From Gonatopus flavifemur (lineage: Eukaryota; Arthropoda; Insecta; Hymenoptera; Dryinidae): a stretch of 64,000 nt of DNA. The first letter of the stretch is position 1. Each line of letters opens with the position of its first letter. The DNA lies in the NCBI GenBank assembly GCA_018340375.1, contig JAFFJZ010000020.1, forward strand, positions 1,798,001 through 1,862,000. The letters run 5' to 3'. A program made the position numbers and the translations under genes. Below are positions 12,124 to 23,222 of this stretch, piece after piece. The notes beneath the pieces were generated by a model that was given only the letters and a program-made list of their open reading frames with translations, had not been told where the DNA came from and made no database searches.

Positions 12124-14193
12124 GAAGAAGATAGATAGATAGATAGATAGATATGTTTATTTATGTTCTAGGATGAACATCCTGTGGAACAATTGAGAAA
12201 GAAGTATAAACAATAACAAAGATATTATATACAAAAATACTTATATATATACAGCATTAAACCCACAGCCCGAAAAGCAAAAAGAAGGCAGAATGAATGA
12301 ACTTAAAAATAAAGATGAAATGAGAATGAGAGTGAGGATGAGATTACAAAGGTGTGAGAAATGAAAATACAGATATAAGATAGAGATACAATAGTTATAA
12401 ATGCGCAGAATGAAGATGAAGGCAAGAAAAGCGTAAGATGAACCACGATGAACCTCCTTGAAAAGGAGTATATGTCTATGAGTGAGAAAGGGTGGAGGTG
12501 AGCAAGAAGTCATAATACCTCTTTTTGAAGACGTTAGGGGAAGAGCTACACTTGATGTTATCTGGGATCGTGTTCCAGAGTTTACTACCTGTTATCAAAA
12601 AAGATTTTTGATATGTGGTAGTACGATGCAGTGGTATTTCAAGGAGCCCCCTATTCGATCTAGTGCAACGAATTGCATCAGAGGTACCAAAGTTAAAACG
12701 ATCGTAAAGAAAAGGAGGATCCTTGAAAGCAAATAGATGATGCAAGTACGACCCCAGGAAAAATTTCCGTCGCTCAGAAAGTTTGAGCCAGCCGAGGCGC
12801 GTGAAGAAAGGAGAGATGTGGACATCTTTCTTGAGGTTGAAAATAAACCGCACGCAGGCATTCAGTTTACGCTGCAGACGTATACTGTCTCCTTCGGAGA
12901 GATCAGTGAGAACTAAGCAACAATAATCAAAATAGGGTATGACTAGCGTTGAAATCAGTTTAGTTCTCATCTGGATAGAGAGTGCGTTGCCATTAAGTCG
13001 CAATTGGTAGAGTGCGCACGAGACTTTCCTGCAGACAGAAGTTACTTGCTCATTCCAATTAAGAGAAGGTGTCAGAATAATCCCAAGCGATTTAAGCGAA
13101 GAGACAAGATTTATAGGGGTGCCCTGAAGTATGATGTCCGGTAAGGAGCGAAGAGAAATATCGTTGATGTAACGTGGAGAACCAAGGATCATGCAATTGG
13201 TTTTCAAAGGGTTCAGAATTAGGTAGTTGGTGGAGCACCAGCTGGCAATTCTCTGTATATCGTCATTCAATTTCGAGATACATTCGTCTATGAGAAAAGG
13301 TGAAGTATGCAAATAAATATAAAAGTCATCAGCGAATTTAAAGAGTTTACAATGGTGAATAATCGAATTTATGTCGGTGACATACAGTGCGAATAAGAGA
13401 GGGCCCAGGCGAGAGCCTTGGGAAACACCTGAGGTAACTGGAGTCCATTCGGAGCAACCTTTAGAGCTTCTAACTGATTGCGTGCGACCAGATAGATAGG
13501 ACCAAAACCACTTCAGCACGGGGGTAGATATATTGAAAGAAGCGAGTTTTTGTATAAGCAAAGAGTGGTTAACGGTATCAAAAGCTCTTGAGAAATCAAA
13601 CCCCACCAAAAGAGTGAACATGCGCTTATCAATCGCTTCACGAACATCATCAGTCAATTTTAAAAGAGCAGTTTGAGTGGAGCGGTGTTTGATGAATCCA
13701 CACTGATATTGGTCAAGTAGAGAATTCTTGGTCAAAAAATCACACAAGAAGTGATGGACGATCTTTTCAAGTATTTTAGATGACTCACAGAGGATGGAGA
13801 TAGGGCGAAAATCACGTGGAGTTTGTGGAGATCTTGTTTTAGGTATAGGTGTAATGAAGGAGCGTTTCCACGCCATAGGAAAGAGAGATAGCATGAGAGA
13901 GGAATTGAATAAGGTCAGTAGGAATGGAAAAATGGACGGAGCGATCAGGTTAAGGAATCGACCAGGAAGCCCATCTGGAGGAATAGTATTTGAGTTAGAA
14001 AAATGATAGAAATGTAGCAGATCATGAGGAGTCAAGTGAGGGAAAAAGAAAAGGTTATCACTGTAGCCGAGACTTTGGTCGAGAATGGGCGGTGGAGGAC
14101 AGGCCGGATGAAAGCCAGCAGAGAAGTGTAAACTGAGCTCGTTCACACAAAATTTATCCGCGGGCGGATGATTACTATTAGATTTGAAGAAGA
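12124..14193 (-). mobile_element. 5'-truncated LINE (CR1/Jockey-like), minus strand
   Basis: This is inserted in the ORF1-only element. A candidate TSD, GAAGAAGA, lies at 12124-12131 and 14186-14193. Read on the minus strand, it starts inside ORF2 near 14185, encodes the reverse transcriptase, and ends in a 3' UTR with a small hairpin (AGGATGTTCATCCT, 12163-12176), ATAAATAAACATA and an (ATCT)n microsatellite tail at 12131-12153. The endonuclease and ORF1 are missing, as in a usual 5'-truncated insertion. Confidence 0.75.
12476..14146 (-). CDS. Non-LTR reverse transcriptase (ORF2 fragment)
   Basis: An open frame of 556 codons. It holds the RT domain with its motifs in order: RDFRPISIL near residues 111-119; motif A, LVGFDFSRAFDTVNH (180-194), with the catalytic Asp; motif B, SGVSQGSRLGPLLFALY (239-255); and motif C, FKFADDFYIY (269-278), with the Asp pair. 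The carboxyl end has the LWNTIPDNIK...FKKRYYDFLL pattern usual after the RT of CR1- and Jockey-group LINEs. No internal stop occurs over 1.67 kb, so the copy is young. It lacks the apurinic-type endonuclease because of 5' truncation; the frame is also open a little upstream of the first ATG (SNHPPADKFCVN), so that ATG is not the native start. FADDF is a small departure from the common FADDT. It cannot be autonomous as it stands. Confidence 0.9.
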   Translation of the reverse strand: MNELSLHFSAGFHPACPPPPILDQSLGYSDNLFFFPHLTPHDLLHFYHFSNSNTIPPDGLPGRFLNLIAPSIFPFLLTLFNSSLMLSLFPMAWKRSFITPIPKTRSPQTPRDFRPISILCESSKILEKIVHHFLCDFLTKNSLLDQYQCGFIKHRSTQTALLKLTDDVREAIDKRMFTLLVGFDFSRAFDTVNHSLLIQKLASFNISTPVLKWFWSYLSGRTQSVRSSKGCSEWTPVTSGVSQGSRLGPLLFALYVTDINSIIHHCKLFKFADDFYIYLHTSPFLIDECISKLNDDIQRIASWCSTNYLILNPLKTNCMILGSPRYINDISLRSLPDIILQGTPINLVSSLKSLGIILTPSLNWNEQVTSVCRKVSCALYQLRLNGNALSIQMRTKLISTLVIPYFDYCCLVLTDLSEGDSIRLQRKLNACVRFIFNLKKDVHISPFFTRLGWLKLSERRKFFLGSYLHHLFAFKDPPFLYDRFNFGTSDAIRCTRSNRGLLEIPLHRTTTYQKSFLITGSKLWNTIPDNIKCSSSPNVFKKRYYDFLLTSTLSHS

Positions 14194-14367
14194 GAGATGA
14201 GAGAGACGGAGAGGGGGCGGGGTAGAATAAGGATAGATATGAGGTTTATACAGATGTTGAGGAGAAGGAATGGTCTGTACGGCGCCTTTCAACATTGCAA
14301 TGAAGGCGCCATGGAAATAAATAAACATACACATACATACATACATACATACATATTGGAATCAAAA

Positions 14368-14880
14368 TATAATACGAAATATAATTGACACAAAAAATCG
14401 TATCTTATGAATTGGTGTATACTGAAACGCATATGAGCTTCACTGATCGTCCGTATAAAATATTGTCTGATCTTTTTCTAACCATTTCACTCAGAGATAA
14501 ACAAAGGCAACTTCATTCAATCATGTAATATCTGGAGGATATTTGAGAATATCATTTTCATATAAATGATTTTTCACAAAAACGTAATAATTCTCAAAGA
14601 ACGTTATTTTTTCAAATAAATCACTGTAACTGATAATCCTTGTAACATTTCTCATGCAATTTTTCAAATCACAGAAACTATAGAATATATTTTTTCCATA
14701 TGAATATTGCTCTGACATAAACAAAATTCGTACATCATGGATTGAACATAATTTTAAATTAAAAAGTTCAAAACTGATTAATTGGTACTTGAAGGATAAG
14801 TAATTTTTCCTCATCCATACGTCATTCATATTCTCATGAATATCAACTGATATAAAATTGAATACGTGACCGAATTCATA
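14368..14880. other. Unassigned AT-rich DNA
   Basis: Only short frames of low complexity; no family recognised. Confidence 0.35.
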
Positions 14881-15654
14881 TACACAGAGAGAAATTTGTA
14901 GTTATATTTATTTGAGGATTCCTCACAAATTTACTATATTTTCTAGTTTCGGAGGAACAGACTGTTTTTACAGTTGAATTCACTGTGGAACATAGTGAAT
15001 TTAGAATCGATTGAAATAAGTTCCAAACATAGAACAACTTACAATGTTTCAAAGTAGGACAGAATAGTCAACGTATTAAATTGCATCGTGATAGTTAACG
15101 TCATTCATGACAATCTAACACAGTAAATTTTTCTGATATATATGAGAACAATTTTTTTAGGGGTTCAATAAAATTAGACGAGCCAAGAAGATGCCTATAA
15201 AAAAATTTTCTTTCTACAGGAAGTTTTCATTCAATTAAAATGGAACTTTGTAGGTTTATTAAAATAATATTGAAGTATATAAATAAATTTTTTTTTGGTA
15301 ATTTTTCATCTCAAAATTGCGGTTATAGGATAGCTCAAAGACAATCCATAAAAAAAATTTGCGGTAACTCTGGAGGTCGGAGGTTTTGTTTGAAACATGC
15401 CACCAAGAAAACTGTTGTGAAAAATATTTATAATTTGTCGTTAAACGTGAACAGAATGAAAAATAGTGAAAGTCCAAAGATTGGCGGAGGTTTTTCGACA
15501 AAATTGGTGATCGAAAAAGAAATTTTCCAGTTTTCTTAGGTTCACCGACCAATTGTAACTATTTTTCACAAAAGTTTTTTTGGTGGAAAGTTTCAAATAA
15601 AAACTCCGATCTCAAGAGTGCCCGCAGATTTTTTTATGAGTGATCTTTAAGGGG

Positions 15655-15915
15655 ATACAAGCCCTGACGATGCAACCCGAGCCAAATCTTTTCCGAGAAA
15701 TTATTCGAAGATAAAGCGATAAGAGGCAAATATTACTGTCTACAGAACATCTTGATTGATTAAAGAAGGTCTGTACAGAGCGATATTTCCATTCCGTTTC
15801 TACGTTTTCGAGTAGTTTGTCAGAATAGTTTTTGTCGTGTCCTTTTCGTGTCCATTATGATTTTGTATTATCCCTGAAAATGGCCGAAACTCGGTCGAAA
15901 CGTCGGATCATACTT
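15655..15915 (+). repeat. Possible Penelope-like remnant with hammerhead-like motifs
   Basis: At 15871-15908 the order of sequence is ATCC, CTGAAAA, a GGCCG/CGGTC stem, GAAAC, GTC and GGAT. This follows the strand order of a minimal type I hammerhead ribozyme, as found in Penelope-like retroelements, with a 4-bp stem I (ATCC/GGAT). The core departs from CTGANGA at one base, and there is an unpaired T before stem II. A second CTGACGATG word lies at 15663, about 210 bp upstream. No Penelope reverse transcriptase is present. The assignment is inference. Confidence 0.35.
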
Positions 15916-16227
15916 TTTTAAATAAAAGTTATTCGCCATTGCCCGCGATATTGGACTTCTTCTATCCGTTAATAAGGAACGATACGGGCATCTGCCAACT
16001 CCACTTTCCTCAACCTACGAGTGAATATTTATTTATATATTTTGATATTATGTTAACAAATTCACAAACTTCCAGTTTGATTGAATAAGAATTTCCTGAT
16101 GAAAAAAATTTTTTTAATACGTCTTTTTGGCTTGTTCAATTCTAATGACCCCCTTAAATGCTTCATAGTACTATGTGTCTAATCGTTTGAAATATTTCAG
16201 AATTGTATGTATGTATAATACAGTATG

Positions 16228-16464
16228 TATAATGTACAGGGCGTCCAAGAAAATATTCTGAACCTTCCAAGGAGTAATTCCTGAGACAAAACTAAGATTC
16301 TTTTTTCCTTGTTCAATAAAATAATTTCTGGAAATGCTCCTACATGATTGACTGAAATCAGCTCTGAAACTAAGGATTTCGTTCAGAGGGAAAACTGTCT
16401 TTGATTCTTCTGAGAAATCACGCCTCGAAAGGTTTTGGAATTTTTTTGGGACACCTAGCATACA
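16228..16464. repeat. Small element with CAGGGCGTCC-like ends
   Basis: CAGGGCGTCCAAGAAAA at the left is matched, inverted and diverged, by CTAGGTGTCCCAAAAAAA at the right. The interior has no coding capacity. The TSD is not clear. Confidence 0.35.
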
Positions 16465-16905
16465 TAAACTTATACATATACGATATATGATTGTATACAT
16501 TAATTAAAAAATGTTTGAATAATTACATACGCATGCATATAGGGGTGTTTCAGGACTCTTGGACATTCTTCAGCGAGCATAACCTTCAATTGATTCTGAG
16601 TAGATTTTTAATTTGGAAGATTTGAATCTAAAGTTCAATTTTCTGTGTTTTCTTCAGAACAAAACTTCATCAATGGAGATCACTTGAATTGAGAAACATG
16701 AACTTTTTCTTAAATTATAACTCAATCTTTCACAGAATTCGCGTCAACTCAATTGCCGGCTCGCGTCGGCGCAGTACCACTGTATTCTTTTTCATATCAT
16801 GGAATTTACTACGCCCTCTATGCGAATTACAATGTTCGTATCATAAGATTTGAACGAATTTGAAATAATATTTTCAAATATTCACTTTCGCCATGAAACA
16901 TAGTA

Positions 16906-18052
16906 CACAGTTGAAAATTTTGTGTAAATGTGTTAAAAAATCCGTGTGTCATGAATCTTGTGTTAAATACTCAACACAAATACGTGTAACTTCTACAGAC
17001 AGTCCCAAGTAGCACCAGAATATACTATGAACGTTCTTAGAATATTCGAAATATGTTCTATGTACATTCGAATGAGACCGTTTCATAGGTGCCATGCATG
17101 TTCATCGAACGTATGTAATCGAATATACGACGGTATGTCAATCGAACGTCGATTGAATAAATATCGTACATTTCGAATGTACTATGTACGTTCTAAGTAT
17201 ATTTAAAACAGTCTCATTCGAAGATTCCATGAACGTTCATTATATGTTCTTCGTATCTCATTCGTACATTCTACGAACATTTCTATTTCGTATATACTTT
17301 GAACTTCCGTTGCTGCTTGGGGTCCTTGTGTAATCAGGTCTCAACTGATTTATAATGTGAAATCATTCAAACAAGTGAAAAAAAGTGTCAAAATGACACA
17401 AATGTTATTCAACTCAAGATTGAACATAAAAATTGTGTTGTTCTCAACTACCAAGGGGAGATCGCCAGTGGTGAGAGCTATTTTTTCATGAAACTTCTAT
17501 GTACGTGTAACTTTAGTAGTCGTCGGAAGAACTATTTATTCATTTTGGTTTTAGCTTTCATTCTAATGGGAATTCGTTTTCTAGATATGTAAATTTGAAG
17601 ATAGAGTGCGAGTTGATATACGCACAGAAAGTACATTTAACCGAAGGACCGGCAGTGGCTTGAGTGATACAGCTTCAACATTCGGTCCCGACGATCCAAG
17701 TTCAATGCTCATTGAAGTATTGTTTTTTTCAATTTATTCTTATGCATTGTTTCAACACGAAAAAAGTGTGATTTTCACATTTGATTGATGTAAATAAATG
17801 CATAAATTACACTTGTGAACTGTTGGTTTCATGACTTATTTTGGATTTCATTTGACAGTCTTTATGTGTTGAATTTACACGATCGGAAATACCAATCAAA
17901 ATTTTATCAACATCCTTTTGTGTTATATTATTTACATCAAGCTTGAGTGACTAGCTGACACAAACGCATTATGTGATATCGACACAGAAATATGTGTGGA
18001 CCGTTTGGGACATGTGAAATGTGTTGATTTTAACACAAAATTTCCAACTGTG
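16906..18052 (+). mobile_element. Family B copy 1 (CACAGTTGAAAATTTTGTG ends), interrupted
   Basis: Flanked by TA (16904-16905 and 18053-18054). The ends are CACAGTTGAAAATTTTGTG and CAACTGTG inverted. After removing the A1 insertion (17004-17321 plus a 2-bp duplication) it is about 830 bp, the same as copy 2 at 29026-29851. A 60-codon frame (17606-17788, starting MRVDIRTESTF) is also open in copy 3. It looks like a non-autonomous Tc1/mariner-type element. Confidence 0.8.
17004..17321 (+). mobile_element. Family A MITE copy A1 (CCCAAG ends), TSD GT
   Basis: 318 bp, CCCAAGTAGCACC...GCTGCTTGGG, between GT (17002-17003) and GT (17322-17323). The undisturbed sequence CAGACAGTCCTTG in family B copy 3 (near 31041) is the empty site and proves the 2-bp duplication. 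Confidence 0.9.
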
Positions 18053-18326
18053 TAATTTTATATTACAACATAGTAAAACCTTTCATGGAAATTGTGAAAT
18101 CAACAAAGGTTCCATTTCCAATTTGTGACGAGTTTCCTGTGAAATTTATTTTGATATTGATTACATTGAGATGATTGAAAAATTGCTATGTGCTTGTAGT
18201 AGAAGTAACAATTTATATAGCATTGATGGAAATATAGCCTTGTGAAATTCATTAGAAAGTCAGTCTGTTCCTCGGAAACAATACTGACATAGTAAATTCG
18301 ACTGCAAATTCCTCTCCGTGTAAGTT

Positions 18327-18392
18327 TACAGCTGAGCGGCTGTAGGGTTAGTCAATGACTTTAGATGTTCCAAGTTCGATTCCGGAAAAAGT
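18327..18392 (+). other. tRNA-like fragment, possible SINE
   Basis: AGTTCGATTCCGG (18373-18385) resembles an RNA polymerase III B box, and GCGGCTGTAGGGTTAG upstream could be a weak A box. It will not fold as a complete tRNA. Confidence 0.3.
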
Positions 18393-18399
18393 AATTCTT

Positions 18400-19250
18400 T
18401 TTTCCTTTGTTTTGCAAGGTCATAATGAAGTCAGTGATCGGCTTATGATAGATTCATTTATGAAGGTTATATTTATATTCTACACTGTAACCATAGAAAT
18501 TTATCACATGCTGGCGTAAAAACTGATCGAATATTTCTTTCTAATTGTCATAGCCATGAAAAAACTTAGGTTTGAAAACGTTACTGTTGCAATACTTGAA
18601 ATATTGAATATTCAGTACGGTTTCAATGATGGAAACCATGGGTGAGGCAACGTTGGATCTATTTCTATTGCTGGTAAACTACTGGAATTTCTTATGAGGA
18701 GTACTCTTTTTCTGTCAGGTGAATAACACTCTAAATTCATGAAGGAATAAGGATTATTGAAATACATTCGACCACAATCCATTGACTACAACCTATCTGC
18801 CATTTTCCCACTTATTGTAGGAAAATCTGGCAATTTCTTTCCGGGAATATGGAAACGAATTGGATATCCACCCGGACTTATCTTTTTTGGTATCCCTCCG
18901 ACATGATGGGGATACCGGGCCGATATCGGCCCGTTTATTATTACATGCTTGGGATGCCGCCAAAATTAGCTCTGTTACAGTTGAAAGTAAGCACCGAAAA
19001 GAAATTCCGACACAATAGAAAAGATTGAATTTTAGTCAAGTTTTCATATAAGATCATGGTAAAAAGAGGAACTCAATTTCAGTAAGAATATGAGCTGAAT
19101 TTAAGAGGCAGCCAAAAGAAGACTCATTAGAATCAGCCACTGGAAAACCTTCTCAAACTCAAACAAGTGAAAATGACTTCACTGTAATAGAAAGAAATAT
19201 ATGGCTGATGGAATATAGCCAGACTCACAATAAATTCATTTAAAACTGCA
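18400..19250. other. Unassigned DNA with a diverged family C fragment
   Basis: Between about 18958 and 19110 the phrases GCCAAAATTAGC, TTGAAAGTAAGCA and GATTGAATTTTAGT echo the palindromic family C. An 18-bp perfect palindrome, CGGGCCGATATCGGCCCG, lies at 18916-18933. Otherwise nothing is recognised. Confidence 0.35.
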
Positions 19251-19254
19251 AGAA

Positions 19255-19625
19255 CACGGAGAAAAAGGAATTCGCTGTGGCAGCGAAATCTACTTTTGCT
19301 GGGTTCCTTTTGCCAGAGCAGCAAATTTGTTGCTGTGACAGCAAACTATTTGCTGTTTCAGCAATCTTGTTAGCTGCGACAGCGAATTTTTAGCTGTGGC
19401 AGCGAAAAATGTTTGCTATCCCAGCAAAATTTGTTTGCTATTCTGTATATAATACTGAAAATTTTGCTGGCGGAGCAAACATTTTTTGCTGCCACAGCTA
19501 AAAAATTGCTGTCGTAGCTAACACGATTGCTGTTATAGCAAATTTTTAGCTAGGTCAGCAAAAAATTTTGCTATTCTATATATAATACCTCGATTTGCTG
19601 CGTCAGCAAATTTTTTCTCTCCGTG
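19255..19625. repeat. Array of GCTG/CAGC palindromic words with CACGGAGA ends
   Basis: 371 bp bounded by CACGGAGAAAAA and, inverted, CACGGAGAGAAAAAA, with AA on each side. The interior consists of roughly twenty short units of the form TTTGCTGnnnCAGCAAA or TAGCTGnnnCAGCGAA, so it is a chain of potential 14-16-bp hairpins. A related fragment lies at 41881-41940 and ends in TTTTCTCCGTG. No protein is encoded. Confidence 0.7.
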
Positions 19626-19842
19626 AAGGAATAATTATAATGCATTAACCGTTTAGCTGTCATTCACAACGAATTTAAAAACCGTATTTATCACTGTTTG
19701 TAATGCAGTTTATTCATCACGAACATACAGCATAATTCTAAGTGGCTCCTATTATTATATGACTCACACAGCTTCCTTGTTTAGGAACTACACCTAAACG
19801 AGGATAGCTGATGTTTGAATGTTTCTTTGGTTTCTATCACTA

Positions 19843-20159
19843 CCCAAGCAGCAACAGAAGTTCAAAGTATATACGAAATAGAAACGTTCGTAGAATTTAC
19901 GAATGAGATACGAAGAACATATGATGGAAGTTCATGGAATATTCGAATGAGACTGTTTTAAATATACTTATAACGTACATAGTACATTCGAAATGTACGA
20001 TATCCATTTAATCGACGTTCGATTGACGTACCGTCGTATATTCGATTACATACGTTCGATGAATATGCATAGCACATATGAAACGGTCTCTTGGAATGTA
20101 CATAGAACATATTTCGAATATTCTCAGAACGTTCATAGCATATTCTGGTGCTACTTGGG
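19843..20159 (-). mobile_element. Family A MITE copy A2, TSD TA
   Basis: CCCAAGCAGCAAC...GGTGCTACTTGGG between TA (19841-19842) and TA (20160-20161). It lies in inverse orientation to A1. Confidence 0.9.
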
Positions 20160-20172
20160 TATACGTCAGTAA

Positions 20173-20490
20173 CCTAAGCAGCAACATGAGTTCAAAGTAT
20201 ATACGAAATAGAAACGTTCGTAGAATGTATGAATGAGATACGAAGAAAATATAATGAACGTTCAGAGAATATTCGAATGAGACTGTTTTAAATATACTTA
20301 GAATGTACATAGTACATTCGAAATATACAATATTCATTCAATCCACGTTTCATTGACGTCCCGTCATATATTCGATTACATACGTTCGATGAATATGCAT
20401 AGTACCTATGAAACGGTCTCATTGGAATATGCTTAGAACATATTTCGAATATTCGAAGAACGTTCATAGTGTATTCTGGTGCTACTTGGG
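20173..20490 (-). mobile_element. Family A MITE copy A3, TSD AA
   Basis: 318 bp, left end CCTAAGCAGCAAC (one changed base), right end GCTACTTGGG, between AA (20171-20172) and AA (20491-20492). It sits only 13 bp from A2 in the same orientation. Confidence 0.9.
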
Positions 20491-20492
20491 AA

Positions 20493-21459
20493 TAAACGAA
20501 GATGGTATCGCGAAATGTTCAGTTCCCATACGTCGATAACTCAGCTCTACATGGATGGAATGTCTTCAAAGACATTACAATCGAAAGTTTATTTTCATGT
20601 CACTTGATCAAACTTATTATTAAACTTTGAATATATTCAATAAATTTCGAGATATTCGTGAATTGAAGTTCCTTTGAGGTTAAGTATTTCATTGGTCGTT
20701 ATGTGAAAACTGAGACATCACGAATCATGGAAAAATATGTTGTGGAAGTTTGAATCATTTATAGAAACGAAACGAGAATTCAAACTCATAAAATTTAATA
20801 AATCACCGTCGTTTATCTTCTCGATTTGACTCCTTGGAACTGGAAATATCGTTCAAAGATTCACTACAAGATTTTTTGATCTCTAACAGCTGAATATTGT
20901 GTTATTTGATTATTAATTCGTTCCAATAAACGACCCCAACTTCAGCAAAATGAAAAAATATAATCTAGAAATAAACCTCATTCACCAATATTTCGGAATT
21001 CATTGAATCCATTCGAAATATGTGGAATCCTGCGAGCAGTATAGGAATAAGCCTTCGATTAGGAGTACAGAAGCTTTTGGCTCGAATTATGACATTCCAA
21101 ATCGAGGTTATCCTAAGCATCCAACAATTGGAGTTTATTTTGAAATTCAGTTCATGATTATCTTGACTTTTCAATGATGATATGATATGAACGTTTTGAT
21201 ATTGAAAAATATCATTTCAAGATATCCGAAGTCAAGCCGACTGATAGCGTTTTGGCACGATGGAAGAATGCTGCAAACAGAATGTTCATATTCCAGTCGA
21301 AATTCATGATCATCTCCCACATAGTGATAGAGGTTAGGGAGTTCCAACAGTATTCTAAACAACATCTTCAAGATGTCTTATGCAACATGGAAAGAACAAG
21401 ATTTGAGAATGATTCGTTCTTTAGAAAGAATCTTTCTCGAATTGTTCTTTTCATATTGC
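20493..21459. other. Unassigned DNA, no gene seen
   Basis: Only short frames without recognisable similarity; this may be unique DNA or old repeat. Confidence 0.35.
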
Positions 21460-21461
21460 AT

Positions 21462-21598
21462 CCCACACAGCACATCCACCGATGTCCACGTCGCATCTCC
21501 GTGGAGGCGAGGTGGAAGAAAGGGAGACGAGGATGCAAGGTGGAAAGAACGGAGAAGCGACGTGGAGGCGACGGAGAAATGTCCGCGTGCTGTACGGG
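21462..21598. mobile_element. Small GC-rich MITE with CCCACACAGCAC ends, TSD AT
   Basis: 137 bp between AT (21460-21461) and AT (21599-21600). The ends are CCCACACAGCAC and, inverted, CCCGTACAGCAC. Inner arms pair GTCCACGTCGC with GCGACGTGGA. The GC content is well above its surroundings. Confidence 0.7.
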
Positions 21599-21600
21599 AT

Positions 21601-22236
21601 GAAATATCTTGAACATCTCTTCCAGAATACTTTTGAGAACGCATAACCCCTACTGCCATGTGAGCTCACTTGGAAATACCAGTGAAAAATTTTATCTGTT
21701 ACAGCTAAAGTAGTCAGCTAGACTGTGTAGCTAATTGTGTTTAGGTGTCACACCTATACAATCCAGTCGCTCTTTTGAAGTGAAAATATAGACGTCATCG
21801 CTAAATATTTCAGTGGTTAAAACTATATTTCATCAGCGATAAAGTTCATTTCCTACAGCTAAACTTCTATCTCAACGAAATCCAGTGATATCATTTAGCT
21901 GAGATACCAAGAAATCTTCGTAATGAACCTAAACATTTTTTTCCGTGTATACAGCTTACAACAATCTCTATTGAACCGAAATTAAAACTGATTTTGAACT
22001 GAAATTCAAAGCAAATTGTTCCTGATAAATTGATTCTTCCATTGCTTTTTGTTTTGTTCTACTCAACATGGCGTTACCTATCGACGATGAGAAATATGTT
22101 TCTGTTTATTCGGAGGATACAAAAAAAAGTTCCCTATTTTATGAATTTATTCACTTTACTTGTTGATTGTTCAATGGTGATCGTAGTTTTTAAAGATTGA
22201 ACATCTTCAACCCTCATCGGGAGATTCAAACCCACG
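21601..22236. other. Unassigned DNA with degenerate AGCTAA words
   Basis: 21700-21960 holds repeated CAGCTAAA/TTTAGCTG words and ends in TTTTTTTCCGTGTA, resembling the right end of the CACGG elements. No left end was found. Confidence 0.3.
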
Positions 22237-23222
22237 TTCACAGTAAAAAGTGAAACTTAAAGTGATCCCAAATATCAGCTTAAAAATGCAGCCAAAAGTA
22301 GCGCCTATTCCAACTGAAAGCAAGCAATGAAAAAGACTGAATTTCAGTTAAATCCATCGTACTTTGGAAATTAAGATGGAATTCTATCTTAATTCCAAAG
22401 TAAGATGGAATTCTATCTTAATTCCAAAGTGAGATGGAATTAACTGAAATTCAGTCTTTTTCATTACTTGCTTTCAGTTGGAATAGGCGCTACTTTTGGC
22501 TGCATTTTTAAGCTGATATCCGGGATCACTTCCCTGGTTAAAAGGTCCAATAGAAACCGATAAAAACCGATTCAAAATCAATCGGAATGAATAGGGTCAA
22601 CCGGAGAGGCTCAACTACCGATTCAAGATGAATAGGAATTAATTGGAACGTGGTATATATAGGATTGAATCGAGGATTTACCGATAGAAAAATATTTGTT
22701 TTATTGGAATTAATATGACTTCCAGTGATCAATCGGTTTGTATGAGAGATATCTGATTGAGAATATGAAAATTTCTCCATTTCATGAGGCAAATGGTTTT
22801 TATCGGAAATTTCCATGACCTAAAGCTATTGGAACCGATCGTAAATGTTACGTAATGGGAAATTTATTCGGTTTTTATGAAGAATGTCCAATTCGATTAG
22901 AGTTCGTACAGATTTGATCGGTCTGTAGGTTTCAATCGGATTATTCCACTATCCGAATTCATGGGGAATGATAGGACCATTTACGGATCTGAAAATTGAA
23001 TAGGATTGAATGAGAAATATCCAATTCGAATTCAGAATTCCTTTCAGCGGATTAAATTATCGGTTTTTATCAGAATTTTCGGTGATTTCGGTCTATCGGA
23101 ACCAATGGGAAAATTGTACAAAATTCAAGACTTACTGGGTTTCTATCCAGAATATCCAATTCGATTTGAGTTTGTTTATTTTATTGGTCAATAGGCTTCA
23201 ATTGGATTATTCGATCATCCCA

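Larger units (their letters stand above)
10522..14367 (+). mobile_element. ORF1-only LINE-type element carrying a nested LINE
   Basis: The plus-strand retroposon occupies 10535-12131 and resumes at 14194-14354. It is flanked by a 13-bp TSD with one mismatch, ATTGGAATgAAAA (10522-10534) and ATTGGAATcAAAA (14355-14367). It encodes an ORF1-like protein, then goes directly into a purine-rich 3' region with no reverse transcriptase. It ends in a hairpin (GGCGCCTTtcaacattgc-type, 14280-14312), AATAAATAAACATA and an (ACAT)n tail. The intervening 12132-14185 is a separate minus-strand LINE. The TSD brackets the whole structure, so the missing ORF2 is not explained by simple 5' truncation. Confidence 0.75.
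14881..18322. mobile_element. Composite element with CACGGAGAG-type ends
   Basis: The left end, CACAGAGAGAAATTTGTAGT (14883), and the inverted right end, CACGGAGAGGAATTTGCAGT (18320), match in 17 of 20 positions. A second pairing follows inside (GGAGGAACAGACTG and CAGTCTGTTCCTC). Both ends abut TA (14881-14882 and 18321-18322), consistent with a TA duplication. The interior has collected other elements: a Penelope-like remnant, a CAGGGCGTCC repeat and B1 with A1 inside it. No transposase was found, so it looks like an old non-autonomous element. Confidence 0.6.

Noticed and set aside
18916..18933. 18-bp perfect palindrome CGGGCCGATATCGGCCCG
   Set aside because: Striking but isolated; no partner copies or gene nearby to support an operator role.
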